NCBI RefSeq assembly: GCF_001436275.1
Contig: NZ_AZEH01000037.1
Location: 1-64,000, forward strand
Direction of reading: 5' to 3'
DNA length: 64,000 nt
Origin: Liquorilactobacillus oeni DSM 19972
GTDB taxonomy: Bacteria > Bacillota > Bacilli > Lactobacillales > Lactobacillaceae
Positions 16,119 to 25,275 of this stretch are shown here, one piece after another. How positions within the stretch are numbered: position 1 is the first letter of the stretch; every line of letters starts with the position of its first letter. Below the pieces are notes generated by a model. The model ran no database searches, had not been told where the DNA came from, and saw nothing but the letters and a program-made list of their open reading frames with translations. The position numbers were made by a program, and so were the translations under genes.

Positions 16119-17576
16119 ATGAATAGTTTTTTTAAGCGTATTTTTTTAAAAGAGGATCCGGATGTGTATCGAGATAAGGATTCTCATTTGAGACAAGTTT
16201 TAACCGTAAAAGACTTTTTAGCCTTGGGTGTAGGAACAATTGTTTCTACATCTATTTTTACATTGCCCGGCGTTGTTGCTGCTTCTCATGCCGGTCCTGC
16301 AGTTGCACTTTCATTTCTTGTAGCTGCAATTGTTGCTGGTTTAGTGGCCTTTGCTTACGCGGAAATGTCATCTGCAATGCCATTTGCCGGATCCGCATAT
16401 TCTTGGATTAATGTAATTTTTGGTGAATTTTTTGGTTGGATTGCTGGTTGGGCCCTGTTGGCAGAATATTTTATTGCAGTTGCTTTTGTTGCCTCTGGGT
16501 TATCAGCTAACTTTAGAGGTTTAATTGAACCTTTAGGGCTCGTATTGCCGAAGCAGCTTGCAAATGCTTATGGAACTTCAGGCGGAGTTGTGGATGTAAT
16601 TGCAGTTATTGTAGTTGTTTTAGTGGGCCTCTTGCTTGCACGTGGTGTTTCTGGCGCAGCACGCGTTGAAAACATTTTGGTTGTGCTCAAAGTTTTAGCT
16701 ATTTTACTATTTGTTTTTGTTGGTTTAACAGCAATTAAAGCCTCAAATTATTCTCCTTTCATTCCGAAATATCATCCTAATCCTGATGGTTCTGCTTTTG
16801 GAGGCTGGCAGGGAATTTACGCAGGTGTTTCATCGATTTTTCTTTCGTATATTGGCTTTGATTCGATTGCTGCAAACTCTGCAGAAGCGAAAAATCCTAA
16901 AAAGACCATGCCGCGAGGTATTATGGGTTCATTACTATTGGCCGTTATTTTATTTGTAAGTGTTTCGTTAGTGATGGTCGGAATGTTCAAATATTCAAGT
17001 TATGCTAATAATGCAGAACCTGTTGGCTGGGCACTGCGCGAAAGCGGTCATCCTGTCGTTGCAATCGTTGTTCAAACTATAGCAGTTGTTGGAATGTTTA
17101 CTGCTTTAATTGGAATGATGATGGCAGGTTCACGACTTTTATATTCGTTCGGCCGCGACGGAATGCTACCAAAATGGTTGGGCAAGTTGAATGATAATAA
17201 GCTTCCTAATCGTGCATTAGTTGTTTTGTCAACTGTCGGAGTAGTTTTAGGTGCTGTTTTTCCTTTTGCTTTTTTGGCACAGCTTATTTCTGCAGGAACT
17301 TTAATCGCTTTTATGTTTGTTTCGCTCGGTATCTATGCACTACGTCCGCGTGAAGGCAAGGATTTACCAGAACCGGGGTTCAAAATGCCATTATATCCGG
17401 TAATGCCGGCTTTAGCTTTCTTAGCAGCTTTTGCAGTTTTCTGGGGGCTTGATATTGATGCAAAATTATATGCTTTATACTGGTTCATTTTTGGACTTGT
17501 AATATACTTTGGTTATGGAATGAGACATTCATTTTTAAGCGAACGCAAGGGTAAAAGACTAGAAGACAAGAAATAA
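16119..17576 (+). CDS. Amino-acid permease (APC superfamily, CAT/YfnA-like)
   Basis: An integral membrane transporter of 485 residues with about 12 hydrophobic segments. The N-terminal HLRQVLTVKDFLALGVGTIV, the first helix GTIVSTSIFTLPG and the acidic AYAEMSSAMPFAGSAYSW are typical of cationic-amino-acid-transporter-like permeases such as YfnA. FLSYIGFDSIAANSAEAKNP in the middle fits the same group. Substrate cannot be told from sequence. It has its own promoter and a strong bidirectional terminator. Confidence 0.85.
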   Translation: MNSFFKRIFLKEDPDVYRDKDSHLRQVLTVKDFLALGVGTIVSTSIFTLPGVVAASHAGPAVALSFLVAAIVAGLVAFAYAEMSSAMPFAGSAYSWINVIFGEFFGWIAGWALLAEYFIAVAFVASGLSANFRGLIEPLGLVLPKQLANAYGTSGGVVDVIAVIVVVLVGLLLARGVSGAARVENILVVLKVLAILLFVFVGLTAIKASNYSPFIPKYHPNPDGSAFGGWQGIYAGVSSIFLSYIGFDSIAANSAEAKNPKKTMPRGIMGSLLLAVILFVSVSLVMVGMFKYSSYANNAEPVGWALRESGHPVVAIVVQTIAVVGMFTALIGMMMAGSRLLYSFGRDGMLPKWLGKLNDNKLPNRALVVLSTVGVVLGAVFPFAFLAQLISAGTLIAFMFVSLGIYALRPREGKDLPEPGFKMPLYPVMPALAFLAAFAVFWGLDIDAKLYALYWFIFGLVIYFGYGMRHSFLSERKGKRLEDKK

Positions 17577-17608
17577 TTTAACTTGGTATTTAAATGACCA
17601 GCAAAAAC

Positions 17609-17687
17609 AAAAGAAAACTAAAATAGACCTGCTTCAAAGAATTAGTTAAATCCTTATCTTGAAGTGGGTCTATTTTAGTTTTCTTTT
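17609..17687. terminator. Long bidirectional terminator
   Basis: A perfect 21-bp stem starts AAAAGAAAACTAAAATAGAC and continues imperfectly for about 9 more bp (CTTCAAAGA against TCTTGAAG). It sits between the convergent permease and nucleotidyltransferase-family genes, with A- and T-rich ends suited to both directions. Confidence 0.85.
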
Positions 17688-17706
17688 ACACTTGTCAATT
17701 ATCCTG

Positions 17707-18267
17707 TCAGTTATCAAAAAAGGTTAACTGTGGCCAAATTTCTCCCCACTTTTTGGAAATAACTCTTCTTTTGAACTGCTTAAGTAAAGTAGGATCATGG
17801 ACAAAACGCGGGGTGGGGTGAATTTCCATGTTAAAGAGGTTTTCTAGACCGAACGGAGCAATTACCTTAATTTCGTTATTTGGCGTAAGAAAGACACCAA
17901 CAGCACTGCATGTTTCAGGAACACTTTCAAGTGCTAACGCTCGATTTTTACCGAAGGGTTGCCGTGTTTTTACATTGTTTAAAGCCGTGTTTTGAAGATT
18001 CCAGAGATACTTTGAATGTGACTGCGTGATTATAGCTCGTAAAGTTAACATTTGCTCGTACGTTTCGGCAGGGTTTGTATACAGAATATCCAAGTTACTG
18101 CTTAAAATTGAATTAGACCGATTTGTAAGCTTGTTCCACACAAGATTACGAAGGGCTCCGCTGCAGATTAAAGCATCTTGGAGGTGATATTTTGTTAAGA
18201 TTTGGTGTATTTCATTGAATTCAGGTGTATTCTTCACTAAACTAATTAATTCTTTTTCGTGTTGCAT
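17707..18267 (-). CDS. Nucleotidyltransferase-family protein (NTP_transf_6/DUF925-like)
   Basis: A 186-residue protein resembling the YiaD-type nucleotidyltransferase-like family. It has SGALRNLVWNKL near residues 36-47, NLDILYTNP near 58-66, a W-x-LQNTA segment, PETCSAVGVFL, GLENLFNMEIHPTPRF and the C-terminal KKWGEIWPQL. Relatives usually carry two acidic residues where this one reads N58-L-D60, so the metal site may be altered. Function is unknown even for close relatives. ATG has GGAGG upstream on the minus strand. It stands alone. Confidence 0.75.
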   Translation of the reverse strand: MQHEKELISLVKNTPEFNEIHQILTKYHLQDALICSGALRNLVWNKLTNRSNSILSSNLDILYTNPAETYEQMLTLRAIITQSHSKYLWNLQNTALNNVKTRQPFGKNRALALESVPETCSAVGVFLTPNNEIKVIAPFGLENLFNMEIHPTPRFVHDPTLLKQFKRRVISKKWGEIWPQLTFFDN

Positions 18268-18427
18268 TATATTCCTCCATAAAAAGTCTTACTGCATAAT
18301 TGTAATTGCTTTTTACTTATAATTAAAGGACAACTTTTTTCAAGTTAGAAACGAAAATAAGGTTAAAAGAGTAAAAATAACGTAAGAGTTAATGAAATTT
18401 TTCTCAAAATTTGTTATATTATATCTG

Positions 18428-18441
18428 TGAAAGCGTTTTTA
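18428..18441 (+). promoter_or_regulatory. cre-like site (CcpA) upstream of ackA
   Basis: TGAAAGCGTTTTTA matches the catabolite-responsive element consensus TGWAANCGNTNWCA at all but one fixed position. It lies 20 nt before the ackA start. In Bacillus, CcpA controls ackA through a cre. Here the closeness to the start would suit repression or roadblock better than activation, which is inference. Confidence 0.55.
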
Positions 18442-18460
18442 TAGGCTAGGAGGGATTGAA

Positions 18461-19711
18461 ATGGCAAAAATCATAGCAATAAATGCAGGAAGTTCCAGTT
18501 TAAAGTTTAAGTTTTTTGAAATGAACAACGAACAGGTTTTAGCTCAAGGAGTCTTTGATCGTATTGGCATCCCAAAGGGCACTATCAAAATTAAGTACGG
18601 GAAAGAAAAATACGAAAAAGAAGAAGAATTAAAGGACCATTCGGCAGCGGTAAAAAAATTGCTCCAGTTGCTATTGGATTTAAAAATTGTTCATAATTTC
18701 TCTGAAATTAAAGGGGTTGGGCACAGAGTAGTTGCGGGTGGCGAATACTTTAAAAAATCTGCTAGGGTTACAACTAGAGTTATACGTAGAATCAATGACC
18801 TTGCGGAATATGCGCCAATTCATAATCCAGCCAATTTGATGGGAATAAAAGCTTTTAAAAAAATTTTACCTGACGCAGTTTCTGTAGCTGTCTTTGATAC
18901 ATCCTTTCATCAAACTATGCCTAAACAAAATTTTATTTTTAGTGTTCCGTATGAGTGGTATCACAACTACGGAGTAAGACGCTATGGCGCCCATGGAACA
19001 AGCCATCGCTATGTTGTTGAAGTAGCAGCAAAAATGATGAATAAACCATTGTCCAAATTGAAATTAATTAGTTGCCATTTAGGGGCCGGTGCATCTCTTT
19101 GTGCAGTAAAAAACGGCAAGTCATTTGATACTTCTATGGGTTTTACACCTTTAACAGGTATTACGATGGCAACCAGATCAGGTGATGCAGATGTAGCAAT
19201 GATTTCTTTTATGATGCAAAAGCTCGATATGCACTCGATGCCAGAAGTGATCTACGACCTTAATAAAAAATCGGGACTTTTAGGAATTTCAGGAATATCT
19301 TCTGATATGAGAGATATTGAAGCAAAACGTGAGTCTAATGAAAGAGCACGTTTGGCAATTGATATATTTGTAAAAGATGTTGTTAAGTACATTGGCGCCT
19401 ACACGGCTGAAATGGGGGGAGTAGATGGGATTATCTTTACAGCAGGAATTGGCGAGAATTCCTCATATATTCGGGAAAAAATTATGGATCGTTTGGCCTT
19501 TCTAGGAATCCAGGTTGATAAAGAAGCAAATAAAAAGCGGGGAGTTGCAGAATTTATAGTCACTCCTGCTTCAAAAATTGCCGTTATGGTAATTCCCACC
19601 AATGAAGAGTTAATGATTGCACGTGATGTTGAGAAAGTCATCAAAAAAGAATCTTCGAAAGAACAAGTTAGCAATAAAAAAACGCTTTCTGTCCGTGCTC
19701 ATAGTAATTAA
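18461..19711 (+). CDS. ackA: Acetate kinase
   Basis: Interconverts acetyl phosphate plus ADP and acetate plus ATP, the ATP-yielding end of acetate production. The 416 residues include AINAGSSSLKFK near residue 5, FDTSFHQTMP near 145, HGTSHRYV near 178, GAGASLCAVKNG and TGITMATRSGDAD. It is about 15-20 residues longer than typical AckA because of a lysine/serine-rich C-terminal tail. AGGAGG lies 7 nt before ATG. A cre-like site lies just upstream. Confidence 0.97.
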   Translation: MAKIIAINAGSSSLKFKFFEMNNEQVLAQGVFDRIGIPKGTIKIKYGKEKYEKEEELKDHSAAVKKLLQLLLDLKIVHNFSEIKGVGHRVVAGGEYFKKSARVTTRVIRRINDLAEYAPIHNPANLMGIKAFKKILPDAVSVAVFDTSFHQTMPKQNFIFSVPYEWYHNYGVRRYGAHGTSHRYVVEVAAKMMNKPLSKLKLISCHLGAGASLCAVKNGKSFDTSMGFTPLTGITMATRSGDADVAMISFMMQKLDMHSMPEVIYDLNKKSGLLGISGISSDMRDIEAKRESNERARLAIDIFVKDVVKYIGAYTAEMGGVDGIIFTAGIGENSSYIREKIMDRLAFLGIQVDKEANKKRGVAEFIVTPASKIAVMVIPTNEELMIARDVEKVIKKESSKEQVSNKKTLSVRAHSN

Positions 19712-19773
19712 GGAAAATTACCGTTTTAGTTTTAAAGTTGATTGAGTTGTAACGCAAATGTAATATAAACTGG

Positions 19774-19802
19774 TTCACAAACATGACGAAAAGTGTTAGA
19801 TT
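19774..19802 (+). promoter_or_regulatory. Promoter of the small gene at 19841
   Basis: TTCACA (19774-19779), a 17-bp spacer and TAGATT (19797-19802), 38 nt before the start codon. Confidence 0.55.
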
Positions 19803-19840
19803 ATTCAAGTCGATAAATTATTTTTTAGGAGGCTTTTGTC

Positions 19841-20044
19841 ATGAGCAATAAACTTGATATTTTACATGATTATCAAGCGGCGGTCGAGAGAATTACTGAA
19901 CTTGATCGAGTTTGCGAGGAAATTAGCCAGCGCAATCGCGGTCGCCACTTGTTAGATGCTTACGATGAAAAGAAACGCAGAGCTGAGGCTGAGCGAGATC
20001 GCTTGGAAGATATCCTTGAAGCGATGGCAGCAGCTGAAGATTGA
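19841..20044 (+). CDS. Small coiled-coil protein (67 aa)
   Basis: The product is almost entirely helical and highly charged, with repeated acidic and basic residues (AYDEKKRRAEAERDRLEDIL), consistent with a short coiled coil. I do not recognise a family. AGGAGG lies 9 nt before ATG, and a promoter and a terminator flank it, so it is very likely expressed as a single gene. Confidence 0.7.
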   Translation: MSNKLDILHDYQAAVERITELDRVCEEISQRNRGRHLLDAYDEKKRRAEAERDRLEDILEAMAAAED

Positions 20045-20121
20045 TTGGAAGTTTGAAGCTTTAGTAGTAGTTTAATTGTTGAATATGTTTTATGATGAAA
20101 ATTTAAATTTTAAGCCATAAG

Positions 20122-20157
20122 AGATTACGTCGAGAGAATTTAACGTGGTCTTTTTTG
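20122..20157 (+). terminator. Terminator of the 67-aa gene
   Basis: The stem AGATTACGT / ACGTGGTCT (two G-T wobbles) is followed by TTTTTTG. Confidence 0.7.
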
Positions 20158-20198
20158 TTTAAAGATATTTTTGAAATTTATGCGACTATTGATACGTA

Positions 20199-20266
20199 CG
20201 AAATGTAATATATTTAAATAATAGTTCGACTTTAGCTTTGACAATCTGTAAACTGTCTGATAAGCT
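20199..20266 (+). promoter_or_regulatory. purE promoter with PurR-box-like sites
   Basis: TTGACA (20238-20243) and an extended -10, TGATAAGCT (20258-20266), with a 17-bp spacer. Just upstream, ATAGTTCGACTTT (20221-20233) matches the reverse PurBox AWWGTTCGGWWWT at 11 of 13 positions. A CGAA at 20199-20202, 22 nt before TTCG, could be the opposing box. In Bacillus and lactic acid bacteria PurR binds paired boxes of this type and responds to PRPP. Confidence 0.6.
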
Positions 20267-20288
20267 ATTTTTGTTAGGAGGGGACACC

Positions 20289-20777
20289 TTGAGTATTAAA
20301 ATAAGTATTGTAATGGGCAGTATTTCAGACTGGAAGACTATGAAAGAAGCTGCCGACATTTTGGATGAGTTTCAAATTAAGTACACCAAAAAAGTCATTT
20401 CGGCACACAGGATGCCAAAGGAAATGTTCGCTTTTTCTCAAAATGCACTTTCTGCTGGAATTAAAGTTATTATTGCGGGAGCTGGCGGAGCAGCACATCT
20501 TCCTGGAATGCTTGCTGCTAACACAATTCTTCCGGTAATTGGTGTGCCTATCCAAAGTCATGCATTGAACGGACTTGATTCGCTTTTGTCAATTGTTCAG
20601 ATGCCGGCGGGAATTCCTGTAGCAACAACCGCAATTGGAATTTCTGGAGCTAAAAATGCAGCTTTGTTGGCATTACAGATTATCGCACTTTCAGATCCTC
20701 AAATTGCTAAAAAGTTAGAAGCTTTTCGTAAGAAACAACATGACACTTCAGTAAGGAGTAGTGAGCAGCTTGACTAG
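20289..20777 (+). CDS. purE: N5-CAIR mutase (PurE)
   Basis: Moves the carboxyl group of N5-carboxyaminoimidazole ribonucleotide to C4, step 6b of IMP synthesis. The 162-residue protein has [10 protein letters not shown] near residue 8, SAHRMPKEM near 40, [12 protein letters not shown] and [19 protein letters not shown] chose TTG at 20289 because AGGAGGGG lies about 6 nt upstream and the N-terminus then matches the family. The gene overlaps purK by 8 nt and opens the first purine unit. Confidence 0.96.
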   Translation: MSIKISIVMGSISDWKTMKEAADILDEFQIKYTKKVISAHRMPKEMFAFSQNALSAGIKVIIAGAGGAAHLPGMLAANTILPVIGVPIQSHALNGLDSLLSIVQMPAGIPVATTAIGISGAKNAALLALQIIALSDPQIAKKLEAFRKKQHDTSVRSSEQLD

Positions 20778-21891
20778 TTTCATTGAACAGGGAAAAACGA
20801 TTGGAATCATAGGCGGCGGACAATTGGGCCAAATGTTAACTTTTTCTGCTAAAGAAGCAGGTTTTCGGGTACTTATCTTAGATCCGAATTCTGATTGTTC
20901 AGCGGGACAGGCAGCTGATGATCAAATAGTTGCTCCTTATGATGATCTTAAGGCAATTGAAGAGCTTGCACAACGTGCGGACGTTTTAACCTATGAGTTT
21001 GAAAACGTGGATTTGCAGGCTTTGGAAGATGTGCAGGATCAAGTAGCTGTTCCACAAGGGACACATCTCTTAGCGGTGACAAAAGACCGTTTACGTGAAA
21101 AAACTTTTATTAAAAAGCTTGGCTTGAAAGTAGCACCATTTAAAGCGATTGCAGATGAAGAACAACTTAGGACTGCGCTTTTTGAAATTGGGTACCCTGC
21201 GGTTTTAAAAACGTGTCAAGGTGGTTACGATGGAAAGTCACAAGTTGTATTACATAGCCAAGATGACCTTTTAAAAGTTCCAGAACTGTTAGCAAAAGGA
21301 CAATGTATTTTAGAAGGCTGGGTTAATTTCAATAAGGAATGTTCTATTATGGTAGGCCGAAATGGCGCAGGCGCCCTCTCTTTTTTTCCAGTAAGTGAAA
21401 ACATTCATCGCAATCAAATTTTACATGAAAGTATTGTTCCTGCACGAATCTCTGAAAGTTTACAGGAAAAGGCACGTAAAATTGCTGAAAAAATTGCTGT
21501 AGGAATCGACCTTTGTGGTATTCTTGGAATAGAGTTATTTGTTGGAGAAGATCAAGAACTTTATGTTAATGAACTCGCACCGCGCCCTCATAATTCTGGG
21601 CATTATTCTATCGAAGCCTGCAACTTCTCTCAGTTTGACATTCACAATCGGGCAATTTGCAACTGGCCGTTACCACAAATTAAATTATTGCAGCCAGTTG
21701 TTATGGTTAATGTTCTAGGACAGCATGTTGCTGGTGCTAAAAGGCTCGTTGCACAAAAAAAACAGTGGCATTTCCATGATTACGGCAAAGACGAGATTCG
21801 CCGTGATCGTAAAATGGGGCATATCAGTATTCTAACTGATAATATCAATGAAACACTGACAGAGATTAAGCAAACCAAAGTTTGGGACTAA
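20770..21891 (+). CDS. purK: N5-CAIR synthetase (PurK)
   Basis: Makes N5-CAIR from AIR, bicarbonate and ATP, feeding PurE. The protein is about 373 residues and has an ATP-grasp fold. It shows [13 protein letters not shown] at the N-terminus, [12 protein letters not shown] near 150 and [14 protein letters not shown] near 265. Two starts are possible: GTG at 20761 is only 2 nt from AGGAG, so TTG at 20770 (11 nt) is preferred. It overlaps the end of purE and is followed after 12 nt by purB. Confidence 0.95.
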   Translation: MTSFIEQGKTIGIIGGGQLGQMLTFSAKEAGFRVLILDPNSDCSAGQAADDQIVAPYDDLKAIEELAQRADVLTYEFENVDLQALEDVQDQVAVPQGTHLLAVTKDRLREKTFIKKLGLKVAPFKAIADEEQLRTALFEIGYPAVLKTCQGGYDGKSQVVLHSQDDLLKVPELLAKGQCILEGWVNFNKECSIMVGRNGAGALSFFPVSENIHRNQILHESIVPARISESLQEKARKIAEKIAVGIDLCGILGIELFVGEDQELYVNELAPRPHNSGHYSIEACNFSQFDIHNRAICNWPLPQIKLLQPVVMVNVLGQHVAGAKRLVAQKKQWHFHDYGKDEIRRDRKMGHISILTDNINETLTEIKQTKVWD

Positions 21892-21903
21892 AGGGGAAAA
21901 ATA

Positions 21904-23202
21904 ATGATTTCAAGATATACAAGACCTGAAATGGCGGCAATCTGGAACGACAAAAAGAAATATGAATGTTGGCTTGAAGTTGAAATTGCTGCGGATGAGG
22001 CTTGGTCAAAATTAGGTCACATTCCAGCTGGTGATGTCGATAAAATTCGTAAAAATGCGCGTTTTGATGTTGCACGTATCTTAGAAATTGAGCAGAGTAC
22101 GCATCATGATGTCATTGCGTTTACACGCTGTGTTTCCGAATCATTAGGTGACGAAAAAAAGTGGGTTCATTATGGATTGACCAGTACTGATGTTGTTGAT
22201 ACTGCATATGGCTATCAGTTGAAACAGGTTAACGAGATACTTCGTAATGATCTAGCTGCTTTCAAAGAAATTGTTGCCAAGAAGGCGAAACAGTATCAGC
22301 ATACTGTTATGATGGGGCGTACACATGGTGTCCACGCTGAACCGACAACTTTTGGGCTCAAGCTAGCTCGTTGGTATTCCGAGATTAAAAGAGACATTGA
22401 GCGTTTTGAACATGCGGCAGCAGGAGTCGAAGCTGGGAAAATCAGCGGAGCAGTAGGTACATTTGCTAATATTGATCCTTTCGTTGAAAAGTATGTTTGT
22501 CAAAAACTAGGAATCCGTGCACAAGAAATCTCCAGCCAGATACTGCCGCGCGACTTGCATGCCGAATATCTGGCTGCACTTGCACTGATTGCAACCAGCT
22601 TGGAAAAGTTCGCTACAGAAATCAGAGGGCTGCAAAAATCAGAAACGCGCGAAGTAGAGGAATATTTTGCCAAGGGACAAAAAGGTTCTTCGGCGATGCC
22701 GCATAAACGTAACCCAATCGGTTCAGAAAATATCTGCGGTTTAGCACGTGTAGTGCGTGGACATATGGTTACAGCTTATGAGGATGTGGTGCTTTGGCAT
22801 GAACGTGATATCTCGCATTCTTCAGCAGAACGGATCATCTTACCTGATACTACTATCCTAATCGATTATATACTGCATCGTTTTGGTAAAATATTAGATA
22901 CATTGACTGTTTTTCCAGAAAATATGAAGCGTAATATGGGGAGAACTTTTGGTTTAATTTACAGTGGCCGTGTACTATTAAAATTAATCGATAAGGGAAT
23001 GAGCCGTGAAGATGCATATGACCTTATTCAGCCTAAAACGGCAGAATCTTGGGATAAGCAGATCCAATTCAGACCATTGTTGGAAAAAGATGAAAAAATA
23101 ATGTCACGGTTGTCTAAGGCCGACTTAGATGACGCTTTTGACTATCATTGGCATCTGCGTCATGTTGATGATATTTTTGCACGTGTTGGGTTAAGTAACT
23201 AA
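21904..23202 (+). CDS. purB: Adenylosuccinate lyase
   Basis: Cleaves SAICAR to AICAR in IMP synthesis and adenylosuccinate to AMP. The 432 residues belong to the fumarase/aspartase superfamily. The signature [12 protein letters not shown] is near residues 261-272, TSTDVVDTA near 94 and [15 protein letters not shown] near 138. AAAGGGG lies 6 nt before ATG. It ends the purEKB unit, and a terminator follows. Confidence 0.97.
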   Translation: MISRYTRPEMAAIWNDKKKYECWLEVEIAADEAWSKLGHIPAGDVDKIRKNARFDVARILEIEQSTHHDVIAFTRCVSESLGDEKKWVHYGLTSTDVVDTAYGYQLKQVNEILRNDLAAFKEIVAKKAKQYQHTVMMGRTHGVHAEPTTFGLKLARWYSEIKRDIERFEHAAAGVEAGKISGAVGTFANIDPFVEKYVCQKLGIRAQEISSQILPRDLHAEYLAALALIATSLEKFATEIRGLQKSETREVEEYFAKGQKGSSAMPHKRNPIGSENICGLARVVRGHMVTAYEDVVLWHERDISHSSAERIILPDTTILIDYILHRFGKILDTLTVFPENMKRNMGRTFGLIYSGRVLLKLIDKGMSREDAYDLIQPKTAESWDKQIQFRPLLEKDEKIMSRLSKADLDDAFDYHWHLRHVDDIFARVGLSN

Positions 23203-23222
23203 ATAAAGATGAGAACAATTTA

Positions 23223-23254
23223 CGGAACAGGCTTTTGCTTGTTCCGGTTTTTTA
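23223..23254 (+). terminator. Terminator after purB
   Basis: The stem CGGAACAGGC / GCTTGTTCCG (one G-T pair) is followed by GTTTTTTATTT. It separates purEKB from purC onward. Confidence 0.9.
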
Positions 23255-23399
23255 TTTGCTTATAAAAATAAAAAAGCCAGTTTATTTTAAAATGTTGGTA
23301 AAAATTAATGTCTTTAAGGTAGGCTCTTGATTCGAAATATTCGGTAAAACTTAATTTTCCCAGCTTTCAAACAATAAACTTACCATGTAGCAACTATGC

Positions 23400-23591
23400 A
23401 TAGTTCGTGATTAGCTGTGATTTTGGATAATATTTTTCCAACTTAATTCTTTATTGGCAGTAAAAGAATATTACAAGATGTATTTTTTATAAAGTTCGTC
23501 TTTTATCTCTTGACGTGTGTTAATAAGCTTGTTAACCTTTATACTAAATAGCGATGGTTTTTACCTAAAATTAACTTTAAAGTTCGCTTTT
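23400..23591 (+). promoter_or_regulatory. purC regulatory region with three PurR-box-like motifs
   Basis: Three sequences fit AWWGTTCGGWWWT: ATAGTTCGTGATT (23400-23412), AAAGTTCGTCTTT (23491-23503) and AAAGTTCGCTTTT (23579-23591). They match at 11, 11 and 12 of 13 positions. The middle one lies just before TTGACG (23510-23515), the same layout as at purE. The -10 is uncertain: TATACT (23540-23545) is too far for that -35. The 413-bp gap from 23203 holds the purB terminator and this region, and I see no gene in it. Confidence 0.55.
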
Positions 23592-23615
23592 TGAAGAAAG
23601 GAAAGACGAATTATT

Positions 23616-24347
23616 ATGGAAAAAATGATCTATGCTGGAAAAGCCAAACAAATGTGGACGACTACAGATGAGGATGTTTTAAGGGTTGTCTATACTAATC
23701 AGGCAACTGCGCTAAATGGAAAAAAGAAAACAGAGATTGAAGGAAAGGGAAGGTTGAACAACCTAATTTCGACTCTGATTTTTAAGTACTTGAATGCTCA
23801 AGGCGTGCACACTCATTTTATTAAAACAATTTCAAATGATGAAGAACTTGTCCGTAAAGTACAGATAATTCCGCTTGAAATGGTTACTCGCAATATTGCT
23901 GCTGGGCATTTTTCCACGCGTTTTAACATTAAGGAAGGCGCAACTTTTGTTAAGCCAATTGAAGAGTCATATTTTAAAAGTGATGAGTTAGATGATCCTT
24001 TTATAAATAACTCGCAAATTTTTGGGTTAAAGATTGCTACTGAAGAAGAAATTGAATACATGTGGCAAGTTTCGCGCAAGGTCGATCAGTTATTGACTGC
24101 ACTTTTCGCTTCAATTGGTTTACAGTTAGTCGATTACAAGCTTGAATTTGGACGTTTGAAGGATGGTACAGTGATTTTGGCTGATGAGTTTTCCCCTGAT
24201 AATTGCAGGTTGTGGGATGTTAAGAGCAAAAAGCATATGGATAAAGATGTTTTTAGACGAAATTTAGGAGATTTAACAACTGTTTATAAAGAAGTACTCA
24301 CACGATTGGAAACAAAATTAGGTGAGGGGGCAAATAAATGGCGGTAA
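23616..24347 (+). CDS. purC: SAICAR synthetase
   Basis: Joins CAIR and aspartate with ATP to give SAICAR. The 243 residues show MIYAGKAKQMW at the N-terminus, LIDYKLEFG as QLVDYKLEFGRLKDG near 170 and DEFSPDNCRLWD near 189-200. GAAAGGAAAG lies before ATG. It is the first gene of the purCSQLFMNHD unit and overlaps purS by 10 nt. Confidence 0.97.
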   Translation: MEKMIYAGKAKQMWTTTDEDVLRVVYTNQATALNGKKKTEIEGKGRLNNLISTLIFKYLNAQGVHTHFIKTISNDEELVRKVQIIPLEMVTRNIAAGHFSTRFNIKEGATFVKPIEESYFKSDELDDPFINNSQIFGLKIATEEEIEYMWQVSRKVDQLLTALFASIGLQLVDYKLEFGRLKDGTVILADEFSPDNCRLWDVKSKKHMDKDVFRRNLGDLTTVYKEVLTRLETKLGEGANKWR

Positions 24348-24589
24348 AGGCGCGTATTTTTGTCACGTATAAGGAGTCAGTTTTTGATCCCCAGGGACAG
24401 ACAATCACAGATGCAGTTCAAAGTTTAGGTCATCCAGAGGTTAAAAAGGTAAATGTTGGAAAATTTTTTGACGTACTGCTTGATTCTACTACTACAGATG
24501 TTGCTGAAACAATTAATGAAATTTCAGAACAGCTACTCGTCAACTTTAACTTGGAAACATATCGTTATGAACTATTGGAGGAGGGCTAA
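24338..24589 (+). CDS. purS: FGAM synthase subunit PurS
   Basis: A small (83-residue) subunit that bridges PurL and PurQ in the three-part formylglycinamidine ribonucleotide synthase. The family pattern is visible: [19 protein letters not shown] at the N-terminus, then [17 protein letters not shown]. It overlaps purC by 10 nt and shares one base with purQ, so translation is probably coupled. Confidence 0.96.
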   Translation: MAVKARIFVTYKESVFDPQGQTITDAVQSLGHPEVKKVNVGKFFDVLLDSTTTDVAETINEISEQLLVNFNLETYRYELLEEG

Positions 24590-25275
24590 TGAGAATTGCT
24601 ATTATAGTTTTTCCAGGGTCTAATTGCGATGTTGATCTTTTTGAAGCACTTCATTCTGTTTGCAATACGGATGCACAGTATGTTTCGTATCGGGAAAAAA
24701 GTTTGGCCGATTTTGATGCGGTAATGATTCCGGGTGGCTTTTCTTATGGAGATTATTTACGTTGTGGAGCTATTGCACGTTTTAGCAACATTATGCCGGA
24801 AGTTGTGAAGTTTGCACGAGCAGGAAAACCTGTTTTGGGAATTTGCAATGGTTTTCAAATTTTAACAGAAGCGGGTTTGCTTCCAGGAGCACTGAAAAAA
24901 AATAATAATTTGAAGTTCATTTGTAAAACAGCAGCGCTCACAGTTGAAAATAATGCAACTCTCTTTACTAAACAGTACCATTCAAAAGAAAAAATTTACT
25001 TACCAATTGCGCACGCAGACGGAAGTTACTATGCAGAAAAGAATGTATTATCTCAGTTGGAGGATCAGCAACAAGTTGTTTTTCGCTATGCAGATGAAAA
25101 CCCCAATGGCAGTCTAAATAACATTGCTGGCATTATCAATGAAAGAGGTAATGTTTTGGGGATGATGCCGCATCCAGAACGTGCTGTTGAATCTTTACTC
25201 GGAAATGTTGATGGACTGCGTGTTTTCAAGTCATTGTTAGAAGGAAAAGTTCGTACAAAGGAGGCAAGCCGCTAA
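24589..25275 (+). CDS. purQ: FGAM synthase glutaminase subunit PurQ
   Basis: A class I glutamine amidotransferase that supplies ammonia to PurL. Of 228 residues, the nucleophile Cys is near 86 in [22 protein letters not shown] lies near 47-59, and the catalytic His-Glu pair is in [10 protein letters not shown] near 190. It overlaps purS and purL by one base each. Confidence 0.97.
   Translation: MRIAIIVFPGSNCDVDLFEALHSVCNTDAQYVSYREKSLADFDAVMIPGGFSYGDYLRCGAIARFSNIMPEVVKFARAGKPVLGICNGFQILTEAGLLPGALKKNNNLKFICKTAALTVENNATLFTKQYHSKEKIYLPIAHADGSYYAEKNVLSQLEDQQQVVFRYADENPNGSLNNIAGIINERGNVLGMMPHPERAVESLLGNVDGLRVFKSLLEGKVRTKEASR

Noticed and set aside
20761-20763. GTG as the purK start
   Set aside because: It is only 2 nt from AGGAG. 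The TTG at 20770 has a workable spacing and keeps the conserved N-terminus.
23510-23545. TTGACG with TATACT as a normal purC promoter
   Set aside because: The spacer is 24 bp, too long. The -35-like sequence next to a PurBox is kept only as part of the regulatory region.
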